64,000 nt of DNA from Chloroflexota bacterium (GCA_011523705.1 WTGC01000004.1:184633-248632); one strand, 5' to 3'. Shown: positions 45,128 to 55,240, numbered from the stretch's first letter. The notes: a model not told the origin generated them from the sequence alone. Program-made: numbers and translations.

Positions 45128-46498
45128 TTATCGACCGGCGCCATCGCGTGGGATTCCCAGGCGAAAGGGACTGTCGCCGATGCCGGGATACAACCGCGCC
45201 ACACCCCAGAATGCGCGGATAGCGATCCAAAGCGCCATCATCAGCCAGACGCCGCTGAGAGCTCCCGCTCGGTTGCTCGCGATTAACTGCAAGCCCAGCA
45301 AGCCGCCAGCGGTCGCCATCATCATGGCGTTGCGCAGGAAGCGATAATCGCTGGCGCCCCAGTGTATGCCGTCGGTGATGAATGCCAGCGCATTCAGGGG
45401 CTGCGAGAGCGAGGCGATAATCCAGGCGGCATGAAAGACGGAGACGGCGGCGGCCGGCACGAAGGCAGAAAGCACGATCGGCGTCGCCGCCAACAGCAGG
45501 ACCAGCATGGCGAATCCGGCCGCCAAGCTCCAGAGCGTCGTCGATATCGCCACGCGTCTGGCGTATTCTCGGCGGCCTGCGCCAATGAAATAACCGACCA
45601 GACTCTGAGCTGTTGTGGCGAGCGCCTCCGTGACCAGAGCCGTAAAAAACCAGACTTGTCGGATCACCTGATGAGCCGCGCCGGCCTCGGCGCCCATCTG
45701 GGTCGCGACGCGCGTGGCGAAGAGCACGAATATCGTCAGCGATGCCGAGCGAATGAAGAGATCCCCGCCGACGCGAAGCAACTTGAATCCATCGCGCCAG
45801 CTTACATGGCGGCTCAATCCAATCCGCCGTTTCAACTCGCGCAACATCCAGATAGCGCCTAGCCATTGACTGGCTGAGCTCGCCAAGCCAGCGCCGGCGA
45901 CGCCCAGCGCCGGAACCGCGCCCCAGCCAAATATGAAGAGATAATCCAGAACGATATTCGCCAGATTGATGACCAACGCAATCCAGAGCGGCGTAATCAT
46001 GTCTTGTACGCCGCGCAGCGCGCCGAAGCCAACAATAACGACGATGACGGCCGGCGCGCCCAGCGCCCGCAGCCGGATATACTCAGTCGCCAGGTCATGC
46101 ACAGCGCCGTCGGCCCCCAGGGCGCTTGCCATGACAGGCGCTCCCGCATAAAGCAAGCCGCCAAGCACCAGGCTAATAGCGATGCCGATCAAAAGCGCCA
46201 GGCTGACTGCACGTCTGGCGCCCTCCATATCGCCGCGGCCGAATGTCTGCGCCACCTCGGTCTGCGTTGCAATAGCAAGAAAGTTGAAGATCCAAAACAC
46301 GGACGACAAGGCGCCGGCGCCGACGCCGAGGGCCGACAGCGGCGCCGCGCCAAGCCGCGCGACCAAGCCGGTATCGACCAGCCCGGTCAACGGCTCGGCA
46401 ATTAGCGAAAGAAGAATCGGCAGCGAGAGGCAAACGATTGTTCGATTGGGACGAATCAAGTAGGGATGGCGCTCGGATTTAAGTTTCGCTTCATTCAT
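45128..46498 (-). CDS. MATE family efflux transporter (DinF-like)
   Basis: The 456-residue protein has 12 predicted TM segments in two six-TM halves, the MATE fold. The first TM has ILLSLIAEPLTGLVDTGLVARLG, the standard opening of DinF-type MATEs, and the halves share the ALRGVQDMITPLWIALV / FITDGIHWGASDYRFLRNAMM equivalents. MATE proteins export cationic compounds using H+ or Na+; the substrate is unknown. It follows fmt by 86 bp on the same strand, and no separate promoter is clear. Confidence 0.94.
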   Translation of the reverse strand: MNEAKLKSERHPYLIRPNRTIVCLSLPILLSLIAEPLTGLVDTGLVARLGAAPLSALGVGAGALSSVFWIFNFLAIATQTEVAQTFGRGDMEGARRAVSLALLIGIAISLVLGGLLYAGAPVMASALGADGAVHDLATEYIRLRALGAPAVIVVIVGFGALRGVQDMITPLWIALVINLANIVLDYLFIFGWGAVPALGVAGAGLASSASQWLGAIWMLRELKRRIGLSRHVSWRDGFKLLRVGGDLFIRSASLTIFVLFATRVATQMGAEAGAAHQVIRQVWFFTALVTEALATTAQSLVGYFIGAGRREYARRVAISTTLWSLAAGFAMLVLLLAATPIVLSAFVPAAAVSVFHAAWIIASLSQPLNALAFITDGIHWGASDYRFLRNAMMMATAGGLLGLQLIASNRAGALSGVWLMMALWIAIRAFWGVARLYPGIGDSPFRLGIPRDGAGR

Positions 46499-46584
46499 TT
46501 ATGGCATTCAAGTCCGCGTGCCGGGCCGGCTTTGACCATGAGCCGAATTGGCAAAGGATTCTCTTGATTGACCAGCAGAGATGT

Positions 46585-47508
46585 TCAACCGTCCAGAAGC
46601 GCGCCGGCGAAGTCATGGTATCCGTTGACGAAATCGGCAACGCGCAATCGTCTCTTGCCAGGCACCTGCAGTGAAGTCGGATAATAGAGACCGTCTCCGG
46701 TTCCAATCGCGATCTTTCCATTCTTTTCAATCACACGTCCGGCTTCTGCGCGGCCAGCGCCGTGATTGCCCGCCAGAATTCGCAGCTGCGCGCCGGCCCA
46801 GCCGGTGTAGGCGCCTGGCCAGGGCGTGTGTGCGCGCACTTTGCGCTCGATCGCCTGGGCTGAGCTAGTCCAGTCTATTCTGCCCTCTTCTTTCTTGATC
46901 CGCGGCGCGTAAGTCGCCAGCGAATCATCTTGTTCGTGCGGTTCAATCTCGCCATTCAAGTAACGCGGCAGCGTCTCGACCAGCAGCTCGGCGCCGAGCT
47001 GGGACAATTTGTCGTGCAGGCTCTGGCCGGTTTCATCTGGCGCCAGCGGCAGCGCGCGCTTCGCCAGCAGCGGACCGGTGTCCAGCCCGGCATCCAGGAG
47101 CATGATGGTCGCGCCGCTTTCGCGATCGCCCGCCTTGATTGCCGCTTGAATCGGCGCCGCGCCCCGCCAGCGAGGCAGCAGCGAAGCATGTACATTGACC
47201 GTGCCAAATCGAGGCAAGTCCAAAAGCGGCTGCGGAAGAATCTGCCCATAGGCGACGACCACATGCAGATCCGCGTCCCAGGCTCGCAGCGTCTCGATTG
47301 CCGCCTCCTCGCGGATGCGTTCTGGCTGCATCAGCGTAAGGCCGGCTTCGCGCGCGAGCACTTTTACGGGGGACTCGCGCAGGCGCTTGCGGCGGCCCGC
47401 CCGTCGATCAGGCTGCGTGACCACGCCGACGACTCGATGCGACTCCATCAAAGCGATCAGGCTTGGCAGGGCGAAGGCCGGCGTACCCATGAAGACTATC
47501 TTTGCCAT
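46585..47508 (-). CDS. fmt: Methionyl-tRNA formyltransferase
   Basis: The 307-residue enzyme formylates Met-tRNA(fMet) from 10-formyl-THF. Catalytic residues are in place: Asn105 and His107 in NVHASLLPRWRGAAPI and Asp143 in GLDTG. The tRNA-discriminating loop RRAGRRKRLRESPVK lies near residues 35-49. A C-terminal OB-like domain completes it. It diverges from recJ (65 bp between starts). A def (deformylase) partner is not in the window. Confidence 0.96.
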   Translation of the reverse strand: MAKIVFMGTPAFALPSLIALMESHRVVGVVTQPDRRAGRRKRLRESPVKVLAREAGLTLMQPERIREEAAIETLRAWDADLHVVVAYGQILPQPLLDLPRFGTVNVHASLLPRWRGAAPIQAAIKAGDRESGATIMLLDAGLDTGPLLAKRALPLAPDETGQSLHDKLSQLGAELLVETLPRYLNGEIEPHEQDDSLATYAPRIKKEEGRIDWTSSAQAIERKVRAHTPWPGAYTGWAGAQLRILAGNHGAGRAEAGRVIEKNGKIAIGTGDGLYYPTSLQVPGKRRLRVADFVNGYHDFAGALLDG

Positions 47509-47573
47509 AGCGCCTCACATGGCGGAATGGTAGTATCGAGCAGTTATTCTATGGGACAATCCGGTCGCAGTCT

Positions 47574-49283
47574 ATGTTGCAAAAGGAATGGGTACTGGCG
47601 CAGCGGGCGCCGGCCGAGCACCTTGAACGCTATCATGAATGCAGCCCTATCCTCGCGCAGTTGCTCTTCAACCGCGGCTTTGAAGATCCACATGCCGCGC
47701 AGGAATTTGTGAACGGAAAAGCCCTGAGCGAAGACCCTTTTGAACTGAAAGACGTGGACGCCGCGGTAACCCGGATTAACGACGCCGTTGCCGAGCGAGA
47801 GCCGATTGCCGTTTATGGCGATTTTGACGCCGACGGCATCTGCGCGACCGCGCTAATGACGCAGACGCTGAGGGCGCTGGGCGGCGATGTCACGCCATAT
47901 ATACCGGACCGCGCCGACGAAGGCTACGGGCTGAACGCGCCCGCGCTGGAGAAGCTGGCGCGGCGCGGCATCAAGCTGCTTGTCACCGTCGACTGCGGCA
48001 TACGGTCTGTCGCGGAAGTCGCCGCCGGCATACGCGCGGGCTTGGATATCATCGTCACCGATCACCACTCCATTGGTCCTGATTTGCCGGCGGCTCTGGC
48101 GGTGATCAACCCGCGGCAAGAAGATTGCGCCGGCGAAGCGCGTCTGGCCGGCGTGGGCGTCGCCTTTATGCTCGCGAAAGCGCTGCTGCTTCACCGCTGG
48201 GGGACCAAAAGGGACCATTACCCCGCCGATTTTCGATTATCGGACCTGCTGGATCTGGTCGCTCTCGGCACGGTCGCTGATGTGGTTCCGCTCAATGTCG
48301 GCTTGAATCGGCGGCTGGTGAAACACGGATTAGCCACGATCAACGAAGTGCGGCGTCCGGGAATCGCCGCGCTGGCGCAGGTGGCGGGATTGAAGCCAGG
48401 CAGCATTCGAGCCAGCGATATCGGCTTCGGCTTGGGACCGCGCATCAACGCGGCGGGCCGCCTGCATACCGCGATGGCGGCCTACGACTTGCTCTGCTCG
48501 GCATCATTCGAAGATGCGATGCCGCGCGCCCAGGTTTTGCAGTCGCTGAATGCGCAGCGGCAACAATTGACGCGCCGCGCCCAAGCCGTCATCAGCGAGC
48601 AAGTCGGCGAGGTACCAGACCTGCCCTTAATCTTCGCCGGCGATGAAGACATTCAGCCAGGCATCGTCGGGCTGGTCGCTGGCAGGCTCGCCGAAGCATT
48701 CTATCGGCCAGCCGTGATTCTCGAGATCGGCGAAGACGAGAGCCGCGCCTCCTGCCGCAGCATCCCCGAATTCAACATTACGAGCGCCTTGGACGAATGC
48801 GCCGACCTGCTCGTGCGGCACGGCGGGCACGCCATGGCGGCTGGCTTCACCGTGAGGAACAGCAATATAGAGGCATTAAGAAGTGCGCTGGAGCAAAAGG
48901 CGGAAGCCGCTCTGCGCGGGCGAGCGTTGGCGCCAAAACTGCAAATTGACAGCGAAGTCCAGCTTGAAGATTTGAACGAGATTCTCCTGCATGAGCTCGA
49001 TTTGCTTGAGCCGACCGGTCACGAAAACGGGAAGGCGGCCTTCCTGACGCGAGAGCTCGGTGTACTGCACTGTCGGCGCGTTGGCGAGGACGGGCGCCAT
49101 CTCAAGCTTCGCGTCGCGAATCACAAAGGCGGGCAAGCTGACGCGATTGGATTCGGCTTGGGCGAATGGGCGAGACGAATGCCGCGCAGAATTGATGCCG
49201 TTTATCATGCCGAAATCAACGCATGGGGCGGAAGGCGCAATCTGCAGCTTCAATTGCTGGATATTTGCCCCGCCGCCGTCTAG
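47574..49283 (+). CDS. recJ: Single-stranded-DNA-specific exonuclease RecJ
   Basis: The 569-residue enzyme degrades single-stranded DNA 5' to 3' in recombination and mismatch repair. Conserved motifs are visible: YGDFDADGICATAL (motif I), TVDCGI, VTDHHSIG (motif III, DHH), NPRQEDC, and the DHHA1-type RHGGHAMAAGF near residue 420. The C-terminal OB domain ends the protein. No strong ribosome site is seen before the ATG at 47574. Its mismatch-repair partner mutS lies 3 kb further on the other strand. Confidence 0.95.
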   Translation: MLQKEWVLAQRAPAEHLERYHECSPILAQLLFNRGFEDPHAAQEFVNGKALSEDPFELKDVDAAVTRINDAVAEREPIAVYGDFDADGICATALMTQTLRALGGDVTPYIPDRADEGYGLNAPALEKLARRGIKLLVTVDCGIRSVAEVAAGIRAGLDIIVTDHHSIGPDLPAALAVINPRQEDCAGEARLAGVGVAFMLAKALLLHRWGTKRDHYPADFRLSDLLDLVALGTVADVVPLNVGLNRRLVKHGLATINEVRRPGIAALAQVAGLKPGSIRASDIGFGLGPRINAAGRLHTAMAAYDLLCSASFEDAMPRAQVLQSLNAQRQQLTRRAQAVISEQVGEVPDLPLIFAGDEDIQPGIVGLVAGRLAEAFYRPAVILEIGEDESRASCRSIPEFNITSALDECADLLVRHGGHAMAAGFTVRNSNIEALRSALEQKAEAALRGRALAPKLQIDSEVQLEDLNEILLHELDLLEPTGHENGKAAFLTRELGVLHCRRVGEDGRHLKLRVANHKGGQADAIGFGLGEWARRMPRRIDAVYHAEINAWGGRRNLQLQLLDICPAAV

Positions 49284-49300
49284 CGCGACCGTGTTTCAGC

Positions 49301-49329
49301 TTGACCCGCGCGCGCCAGCGGCGTATATT
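49301..49329 (+). promoter_or_regulatory. Near-consensus sigma-70 promoter of the DUF1385 gene
   Basis: TTGACC (49301-49306), 17 bp, TATATT (49324-49329): five of six matches in both boxes. The start codon is 30 bp further. Confidence 0.8.
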
Positions 49330-49359
49330 GGGCGAGTTTGAAGGCTTTAGGGGGAAACG

Positions 49360-50436
49360 TTGCCGAGGACAAACCAGCGAGAAGCGGGCGAATTGAAATT
49401 CTCATACGGCGGCCAAGCCGTCATTGAGGGCGTGATGATGCGAGGGGCGCACTCGATGGCGGTCGCTGTGCGAAATCCCAAAGGCGAAATCGTCATCCAT
49501 GAGCAGCCGTTGAGCGCGCGCCTCTACCGCGGGCGCATCGCCAAGACTCCTTTTCTTCGCGGACTCATTGGCTTGTGGGACGCCTTGGGGCTCGGCATCC
49601 GCGCCTTGATGTGGTCAGCCGATGTCGCTCTTGATGAAGAAGAAGACATCAGCTTCAACGGTCCGATCGGCTGGGCGACGATCGCCGTCTCAATGTTGAT
49701 CGGCGTCGGCATATTTTTCCTGCTGCCTACCGCCGCCGCGACCGGCATCGGCAACTTGCTGGGTTTGAGCACCGTGGCGCATGAAGTTGTCGTTGACGCC
49801 GAAGGCAATGAAATCGCTGTCGAACCCCAAAGGAGCAACTTCCTCGCGTACGAGGCGCTGCCAATCGGTCTGGATGCCTTTCTCATCAACTTGATTGAAG
49901 GCGTCGTGCAGCTGTCGATCCTTGTGGTTTACATTTGGTTCGTCGGTCGGACAAATGATGGCCGGCGGATCTTTGCTTATCACGGCGCCGAACACAAGAC
50001 GATCAACGCTTACGAAGCCGGCGACGATCTGCTGCCGGCAGTCGTCAGCCGCCACCCCATTGAACATCCGCGCTGCGGCACCGCCTTCCTGCTGACGGTC
50101 GTCTTCGTCAGCGTGATGCTCTTCTCGCTGATTGGGCGCCCGCCCTTCGCGCTTTTGATACTCTCACGCGTGCTCTTCATCCCCGTAATCGCCGGCGTCG
50201 CCTACGAGTTTCTGAAATACACCGCGTCCAACCTCGACAAAGCCTGGATTCGCGTCATGATTCAGCCCAATCTGGCTCTGCAGCATTTGACAACCAACGA
50301 GCCCAGCCTCGACATGATTGAAGTGGCAATCGTTTCCTTCAAGCGGGTTCTGCTTTCCGAGGGGATCTTGCGCGAAGAGGAAGCGGAGATTTCTGTTCCG
50401 CATCCGGACGAGGCGCCGTCCCAGGAAAATGCATAA
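49360..50436 (+). CDS. DUF1385 family membrane protein (YqhQ-like)
   Basis: The 358-residue protein begins with the family signature YGGQAVIEGVMMRG, followed by a TM pair near 110-130, a charged loop, TMs near 180-200 and 240-280, and the diagnostic YHGAEHKTINAYEAG and HPRCGTAFLLTVV segments with conserved His and Cys that could bind a metal. Biochemical role unknown to me. The start is TTG at 49360: AGGGGG lies 6 bases before it and the signature begins shortly after. The last 8 bases overlap the next gene, a GT-C-like protein, so they form an operon. Confidence 0.9.
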   Translation: MPRTNQREAGELKFSYGGQAVIEGVMMRGAHSMAVAVRNPKGEIVIHEQPLSARLYRGRIAKTPFLRGLIGLWDALGLGIRALMWSADVALDEEEDISFNGPIGWATIAVSMLIGVGIFFLLPTAAATGIGNLLGLSTVAHEVVVDAEGNEIAVEPQRSNFLAYEALPIGLDAFLINLIEGVVQLSILVVYIWFVGRTNDGRRIFAYHGAEHKTINAYEAGDDLLPAVVSRHPIEHPRCGTAFLLTVVFVSVMLFSLIGRPPFALLILSRVLFIPVIAGVAYEFLKYTASNLDKAWIRVMIQPNLALQHLTTNEPSLDMIEVAIVSFKRVLLSEGILREEEAEISVPHPDEAPSQENA

Positions 50437-51784
50437 GCTATCCCCTGTCGGTCGAGCAGCCAAGCTGCTGTTGGTCTTCGCTACCGTTGGCTTTTCGCTT
50501 GCGCTGTACCTTCGCATCACTGAAATACAGCGTGACGCTAACGTCAACATGGGATCGATGGATCAATTCGCTTATATGGTTTTCGCCAAGAAAGCCTACG
50601 AGTCTGGATACTCGTATACGGGCGGTCGCGCCCGCATGCCATTGTTCCCCTGGATTCAGGCTCTGTTTTATTCGCCGGAAATGAGCGACGAGGCCTTCTT
50701 CGAACAGGGAAAACAGATCAACGTTCTGATTTCAGTCGCCGGCATCGCTGCAATCGGCGCCGCATTCGTCTCAAAATTTTCCAAATTGTACGCCTCCTAT
50801 GCCATCGCGTTAATCGCCTTCCTGTGCTTCGCCATTAAGGCGCCGTGGTTTCAAGCGGAGATTCTCTTTTATGTTCTTTTCGCCTTTGCCTTTATGCTTG
50901 CCGTCGAATCCATCCGCTGGCCCAAGTGGTACAAATCTATCGGCGTGGGACTACTCTTTGCACTGGCGCACTTTACCAAAGCCAGCGGACTGCTGGGAAT
51001 TGCGATGTACGCCGGCAGTTTCTCTGTTCCCCTCTTGGCGGAGATCTACAGGCGCCGCCCGAACCGGCAGGGACTGACCCGCATCATCTTGCTCGCCATT
51101 GCGCCGCTGGTTATCTTCGCCGCCGCGCTATTTCCCTATTTCAACGAAAGCAAACACCGTTACGGACATTATCTGTACAATGTCAGCACGACCTTCTATA
51201 TGTGGTACGACTATTGGGCAGAAGCGAAGGAGGGTACAAAGGCGGCCGGCGATCGCGAGGGCTGGCCCGACATGCCTGACGAAGAAATACCGAGCTTGAC
51301 CAAATACCTCGCAGAGCACACATCGGCACAGATTGCGCAGCGATTTGTTAAGGGCGCGGCGCAAATGTACAAAAACGCCTGCGGCAGCGCCGACGGTCCG
51401 AGCCAATTCGGTTTATGTGTCCACGTCGGCATAGGCCTATTGATCATCTTGAGCTGTGTATACGGCAAATTGGTGGATGCCCGCCACCGACCAACTTTGA
51501 AAGACGCGCAGATTTTCGTGTTCGTCGCATCGCTCTTGTCGGTGTACAGCGTTTCGTTTATGTGGTTTGCCTCGATTAGCTCCGGGCCGCGTTTCATGCT
51601 GATGCTTTTGATACCGCTGTTGTGGTCGGTTGGATTGGCGCTGGAGGCGGCGCCCGCTTCCAGCACAAGCGGGTTAAAGGCAAGCCATTACCGGGCAGTC
51701 ATCGCAGTGATGCTGGTTATTCTGCTTTCCCAACTATACCACCTCGTTGTAGAACGCGCGGCTCAGCTCTTTGGCGGCTTCTAG
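50429..51784 (+). CDS. GT-C-like polytopic membrane protein (451 aa)
   Basis: The protein has ~10 TM segments; a first loop with NMGSMDQFAYMVFAKKAYESG-type acidic/aromatic sequence, then GRARMPLFPWIQ, similar in order to GT39/GT83-like glycosyltransferases that read the lipid-linked sugar in this loop. A larger outer loop (~260-330) is rich in Trp/Tyr/Glu. ATG at 50429 lies inside the end of the DUF1385 gene and has AGGA before it. No soluble C-terminal domain is present, unlike the GT-C proteins at the left of the window. Acceptor unknown. Confidence 0.72.
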   Translation: MHKLSPVGRAAKLLLVFATVGFSLALYLRITEIQRDANVNMGSMDQFAYMVFAKKAYESGYSYTGGRARMPLFPWIQALFYSPEMSDEAFFEQGKQINVLISVAGIAAIGAAFVSKFSKLYASYAIALIAFLCFAIKAPWFQAEILFYVLFAFAFMLAVESIRWPKWYKSIGVGLLFALAHFTKASGLLGIAMYAGSFSVPLLAEIYRRRPNRQGLTRIILLAIAPLVIFAAALFPYFNESKHRYGHYLYNVSTTFYMWYDYWAEAKEGTKAAGDREGWPDMPDEEIPSLTKYLAEHTSAQIAQRFVKGAAQMYKNACGSADGPSQFGLCVHVGIGLLIILSCVYGKLVDARHRPTLKDAQIFVFVASLLSVYSVSFMWFASISSGPRFMLMLLIPLLWSVGLALEAAPASSTSGLKASHYRAVIAVMLVILLSQLYHLVVERAAQLFGGF

Positions 51785-51790
51785 TTGAAG

Positions 51791-52582
51791 TCAACGCGCG
51801 TAACCCAATCGCTGCATCGCTTCCCCTGCCTCTCGCGCGAAGAAGTCGCGGTCGTGTTTGTCAAACAGCTTCCGCCAGTCGCCACTTTTGCCCAGGCGCG
51901 CTTGTTCGGAATAGGCGCCCCGCCGGCGCCTGAATCCCAATCTTCCCAAGACATTGTCAAGCATGGGTTCGCTGTTCTGTGGACCGGGGATGGCGAGGGG
52001 CCGCAAGCAGTCGTTGAGGCTGATTTGAAGGAAGGCGGACAGCTTCCGCAGGGTCGATTCAAATTCGGTCTCGAGCTCGCTATAAGAGACGGCCAGCAAG
52101 CTGTCCCTTTGCAGCCAGGAATCAACGTGCCGCGCCCAAAAGGCGGGGCGGCTCAAAGCCGATTCTTCGCCGTCTGTCGTCGCTTCACTGCGCAAAAATT
52201 GCGCGAATGTCTGGTTGCGCACGGTCTCGCTGAACGACTGCATATAATAATAGAGCGAAACCATAACATCACGACCATCCCGGTGCACGTAAATCGTCGG
52301 CGAATGCTGTAATACAGCGCGTACGAATAGGCGCTCGTCCAAACCTTTCCAGGAATCGGCGGAGGGCAGATCGTGTAAGTTAATCAGAACGCGCCCGTCC
52401 ATATTGAGCAGTTGCCGGCGAAACTTGGCCAAGGGAATTGCGGCGTCGTGTTCCGCTTCCATCTGCTCCAGAGACATGTACGAATCGTTGATGTCCGGGC
52501 TGTTGTTCCGCAGCGCGTCAATCGTCCACTGCATGCCGGATCGGCGATGGCTGGCGACCACAATCGTATTGGCGAAAAACAC
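51791..52582 (-). CDS. Sulfotransferase (PAPS-dependent, Sulfotransfer_1-like)
   Basis: The 263-residue protein has the 5'-phosphosulfate loop SHRRSGMQWT (11-20), the conserved His at 70 (NLHDLP; catalytic-base position), the 3'-phosphate site YVHRDGRDVMVSLYYY (98-113, Arg101 and Ser109), and a C-terminal GKSGDWRKLF matching the RKGxxGDWK motif. It would transfer sulfate from PAPS to a hydroxyl or amine of a glycan, lipid or small molecule. No signal peptide, so it is cytosolic. The GTG start follows the mutS stop without any base between (TAG then GTG), so it depends on the mutS message. PAPS synthesis genes are not in the window. Confidence 0.88.
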   Translation of the reverse strand: MFFANTIVVASHRRSGMQWTIDALRNNSPDINDSYMSLEQMEAEHDAAIPLAKFRRQLLNMDGRVLINLHDLPSADSWKGLDERLFVRAVLQHSPTIYVHRDGRDVMVSLYYYMQSFSETVRNQTFAQFLRSEATTDGEESALSRPAFWARHVDSWLQRDSLLAVSYSELETEFESTLRKLSAFLQISLNDCLRPLAIPGPQNSEPMLDNVLGRLGFRRRRGAYSEQARLGKSGDWRKLFDKHDRDFFAREAGEAMQRLGYAR

Positions 52583-55186
52583 CTATGCCTCCGCCACCAT
52601 CCGCTTGAGTTCGTACAATTTTGTCAATGCTTCCAAGGGGCTAAGCCCATCCACCTCCATTGAGCGCAAGGCGCCCAGCACCGGATTTTCCGGCGTATCG
52701 AAGAAACTGAGCTGCTGATGCTGCGGCGCTGGTTTAAGGAGCGAGAAATCGCTGCCGCCCTCCTCCAACTGAAATAGCAGTTCCTTGGCCCGGTCCACCA
52801 CCGAGCGCGGCATGCCGGCCAGCTGCGCCACATGGACGCCATAACTTTGGTCGGCGCCGCCCGGCAACAGACGATGCAGGAAGACGACTTCATCGCCTTG
52901 TTCCGCGACGGCCACATTGAAGTTGGCGCTGCGCGGCAGGATATTGGGCAATTCGGTCAGCTCGTGATAATGAGTCGCAAACAGCGTCCGGCAATTGAGC
53001 CGCGGGTTGTTGTGGATAAACTCAATGACGGAACGCGCTATCGCCAAGCCGTCGTAGGTGGAGGTGCCACGGCCGATCTCATCCAAAATGAGCAGGCTGC
53101 GCGGGCTGCTGCCGGAGAGCAAGCGAGCGGTTTCGACCATTTCTACCATGAAGGTGCTCTGCCCGGCGTGGATTTCGTCCTGGGCGCCGATTCGCGCAAA
53201 TATGCGATCGACCAATCCGATGGTCGCCGAGTCCGCCGGTACAAAGCTGCCAATCTGGGCCATTAGCGTGATGATCGCCACTTGCCGAATATAGGTGGAT
53301 TTGCCCGACATGTTGGGTCCAGTGATGATATGAATCCGCGATGTCAAATCGAGATGGCTGTCATTCGGCACATATCGGGTCGAGCTCTCGAGCAGTTTCT
53401 CCACCACGGGATGACGGCCCGCCTGAATATCGAGCACGGTATCTTCGGTCAATTGCGGACGCGTGTAGCCCTCCCGCACCGCCACCGTCGCCAGTGACAG
53501 GAAGGCATCCAGATGGGCGACGGCGCGCGCGGTCCTTTGCAAACTCTTCTGTTCCGCGCCAATCTGCCGACAGATATCGGCGAAAAGTTCACGCTCGGTC
53601 GCCAGGATCTCTTCCTCGGCGTTAAGCACGCGCGATTCATAATCTTTCAATTCTGGCGTGATGTATCGTTCGGCATTCACCAGCGTCTGTTTGCGCAAAT
53701 AATCATCAGGCACTTTGTCGGCATGCGCATTCGTCACTTCTATATAATAGCCGAAGACCTTGTTGTAACTCACTTTGATGCTGGCAATCCCGGTGCGGCG
53801 CCGTTCATGAGACTCCAGGTTGGCGATCCAATCGCGGGCGTCTTGCGACGACCTCATCATGTCGTCCAACTCCGTTGAGTAACCGGGGCGTATCGAGCCG
53901 ATCGTATTCAAGGTCGCCGGCGGATCATCATTGATGGCGATCCCAATCAAATTATAGACTTCCTCGCAGGGATCAAGATGTTCCACAATCGCGGCCAGGC
54001 TGCTCTGCTCGCCAATTAATTCGCGCAGCCGCGGCACAACAGCCAAGGCATGCTTCAAGCCGATCAAATCGCGAGGCCCGACTTTGCCCAGGGCAATGCG
54101 CTTTGTGAGCCGTTCGATATCGCCGACTCCCTTCAGCGCCTCCATCAGTTCCTCGCGCAGAATGTCGCCCGCCACCAATGCTTCGACCGCGTTCAACCGC
54201 GCGTTCAAGCGACCGATTTCAAGCAGCGGCTGGCTCAGCCAATCGCGCAGCAGCCGCGCGCCCATGGGGGTCACGGTCCGGTCCAGAATGCCAAGCAAGC
54301 TGCCCTTGGTCTTACCCTGGCGGATCGTCGATACCAGCTCGAGGTTGCGCCGCGTGAATGGATCCAACACCATGAAAGCGTCGGTCGAATAGGAACGAAT
54401 CGTCGTCAGCTGCTCGAGCGATTGCTTTTGAGACGCGCGCAAATACTGAAGTACGCCGCCGGCGGCCGAAACCGCGTCGCCGCTGTCTTTCAAGCCGAAG
54501 CCATCAAGCGTCCCAACTCGAAAGTGATCACAAAGGAGTTGCTCAGCGCCGGCGTATTCAAAGGTCCAATCCTGGGCCGCGCTCAGATGGATGCCTTCGG
54601 GCAGGGTGACTCCGCGCTCCACCCAGCTCTCCGGCAGAATGACTTCGCGCGGTTCCAGCCGGGATAGCTCTTCAAAGACGCGAATGCCGACATCGGCGCC
54701 GCTGAATTGCGTCGCGCTGAACTCGCCGGTGGAAATGTCGGCGAAGGCAATGCCTGCTCGATGCCACTCGCCCGATTCGGCATCGCCGATCGGCAAGATG
54801 CCCATCAGATAATTGGCGCGGCCCTCTTCCAGCAATGCCGGCTCGACGACGGTGCCCGGCGTCATGACGCGCGTCACCTCGCGCTCAACGATGCCGCGGC
54901 CCGTCGGTTCCGTCACTTGATCGCAAACGGCGACATGAAAACCCTTCTCGATCAATTTGGCGATATAGCCATCGACGGAATGAAAGGGCACGCCCGCCAT
55001 CGGGATCTTCTCGCCGCCCTTGCGATGCGCGCGCGATGTCAGCGTAATATCCAGCTCGCGCGCGGCTATTTCCGCATCGTCGTCAAACATCTCGTAGAAG
55101 TCCCCCATGCGGAACATCAGGATACAATCGGGATATTGACTCTTGATTTCCAGATACTGCCGCCGCATGGGCGTTACACGAGCCAT
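52583..55186 (-). CDS. mutS: DNA mismatch repair protein MutS
   Basis: At 867 residues this is a full-length MutS1. The mismatch-reading F-x-E motif is at 30-32 (GDFYEMF), the connector and lever domains follow, the ATPase has Walker A TGPNMSGKST, Walker B LLILDEIGRGTSTYDG, and the DHH-like ATHYHELTEL segment. A C-terminal stretch of ~60 residues completes it. MutS recognises mismatches and recruits MutL; mutL is not adjacent. It is transcribed from a promoter at 55241-55269 and followed by the sulfotransferase with no gap. Confidence 0.97.
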   Translation of the reverse strand: MARVTPMRRQYLEIKSQYPDCILMFRMGDFYEMFDDDAEIAARELDITLTSRAHRKGGEKIPMAGVPFHSVDGYIAKLIEKGFHVAVCDQVTEPTGRGIVEREVTRVMTPGTVVEPALLEEGRANYLMGILPIGDAESGEWHRAGIAFADISTGEFSATQFSGADVGIRVFEELSRLEPREVILPESWVERGVTLPEGIHLSAAQDWTFEYAGAEQLLCDHFRVGTLDGFGLKDSGDAVSAAGGVLQYLRASQKQSLEQLTTIRSYSTDAFMVLDPFTRRNLELVSTIRQGKTKGSLLGILDRTVTPMGARLLRDWLSQPLLEIGRLNARLNAVEALVAGDILREELMEALKGVGDIERLTKRIALGKVGPRDLIGLKHALAVVPRLRELIGEQSSLAAIVEHLDPCEEVYNLIGIAINDDPPATLNTIGSIRPGYSTELDDMMRSSQDARDWIANLESHERRRTGIASIKVSYNKVFGYYIEVTNAHADKVPDDYLRKQTLVNAERYITPELKDYESRVLNAEEEILATERELFADICRQIGAEQKSLQRTARAVAHLDAFLSLATVAVREGYTRPQLTEDTVLDIQAGRHPVVEKLLESSTRYVPNDSHLDLTSRIHIITGPNMSGKSTYIRQVAIITLMAQIGSFVPADSATIGLVDRIFARIGAQDEIHAGQSTFMVEMVETARLLSGSSPRSLLILDEIGRGTSTYDGLAIARSVIEFIHNNPRLNCRTLFATHYHELTELPNILPRSANFNVAVAEQGDEVVFLHRLLPGGADQSYGVHVAQLAGMPRSVVDRAKELLFQLEEGGSDFSLLKPAPQHQQLSFFDTPENPVLGALRSMEVDGLSPLEALTKLYELKRMVAEA

Positions 55187-55240
55187 CTCAAGACCCCGTC
55201 AGCGCTGTCAACGAGCTTACTTTTCAACGCATTCCATGCT

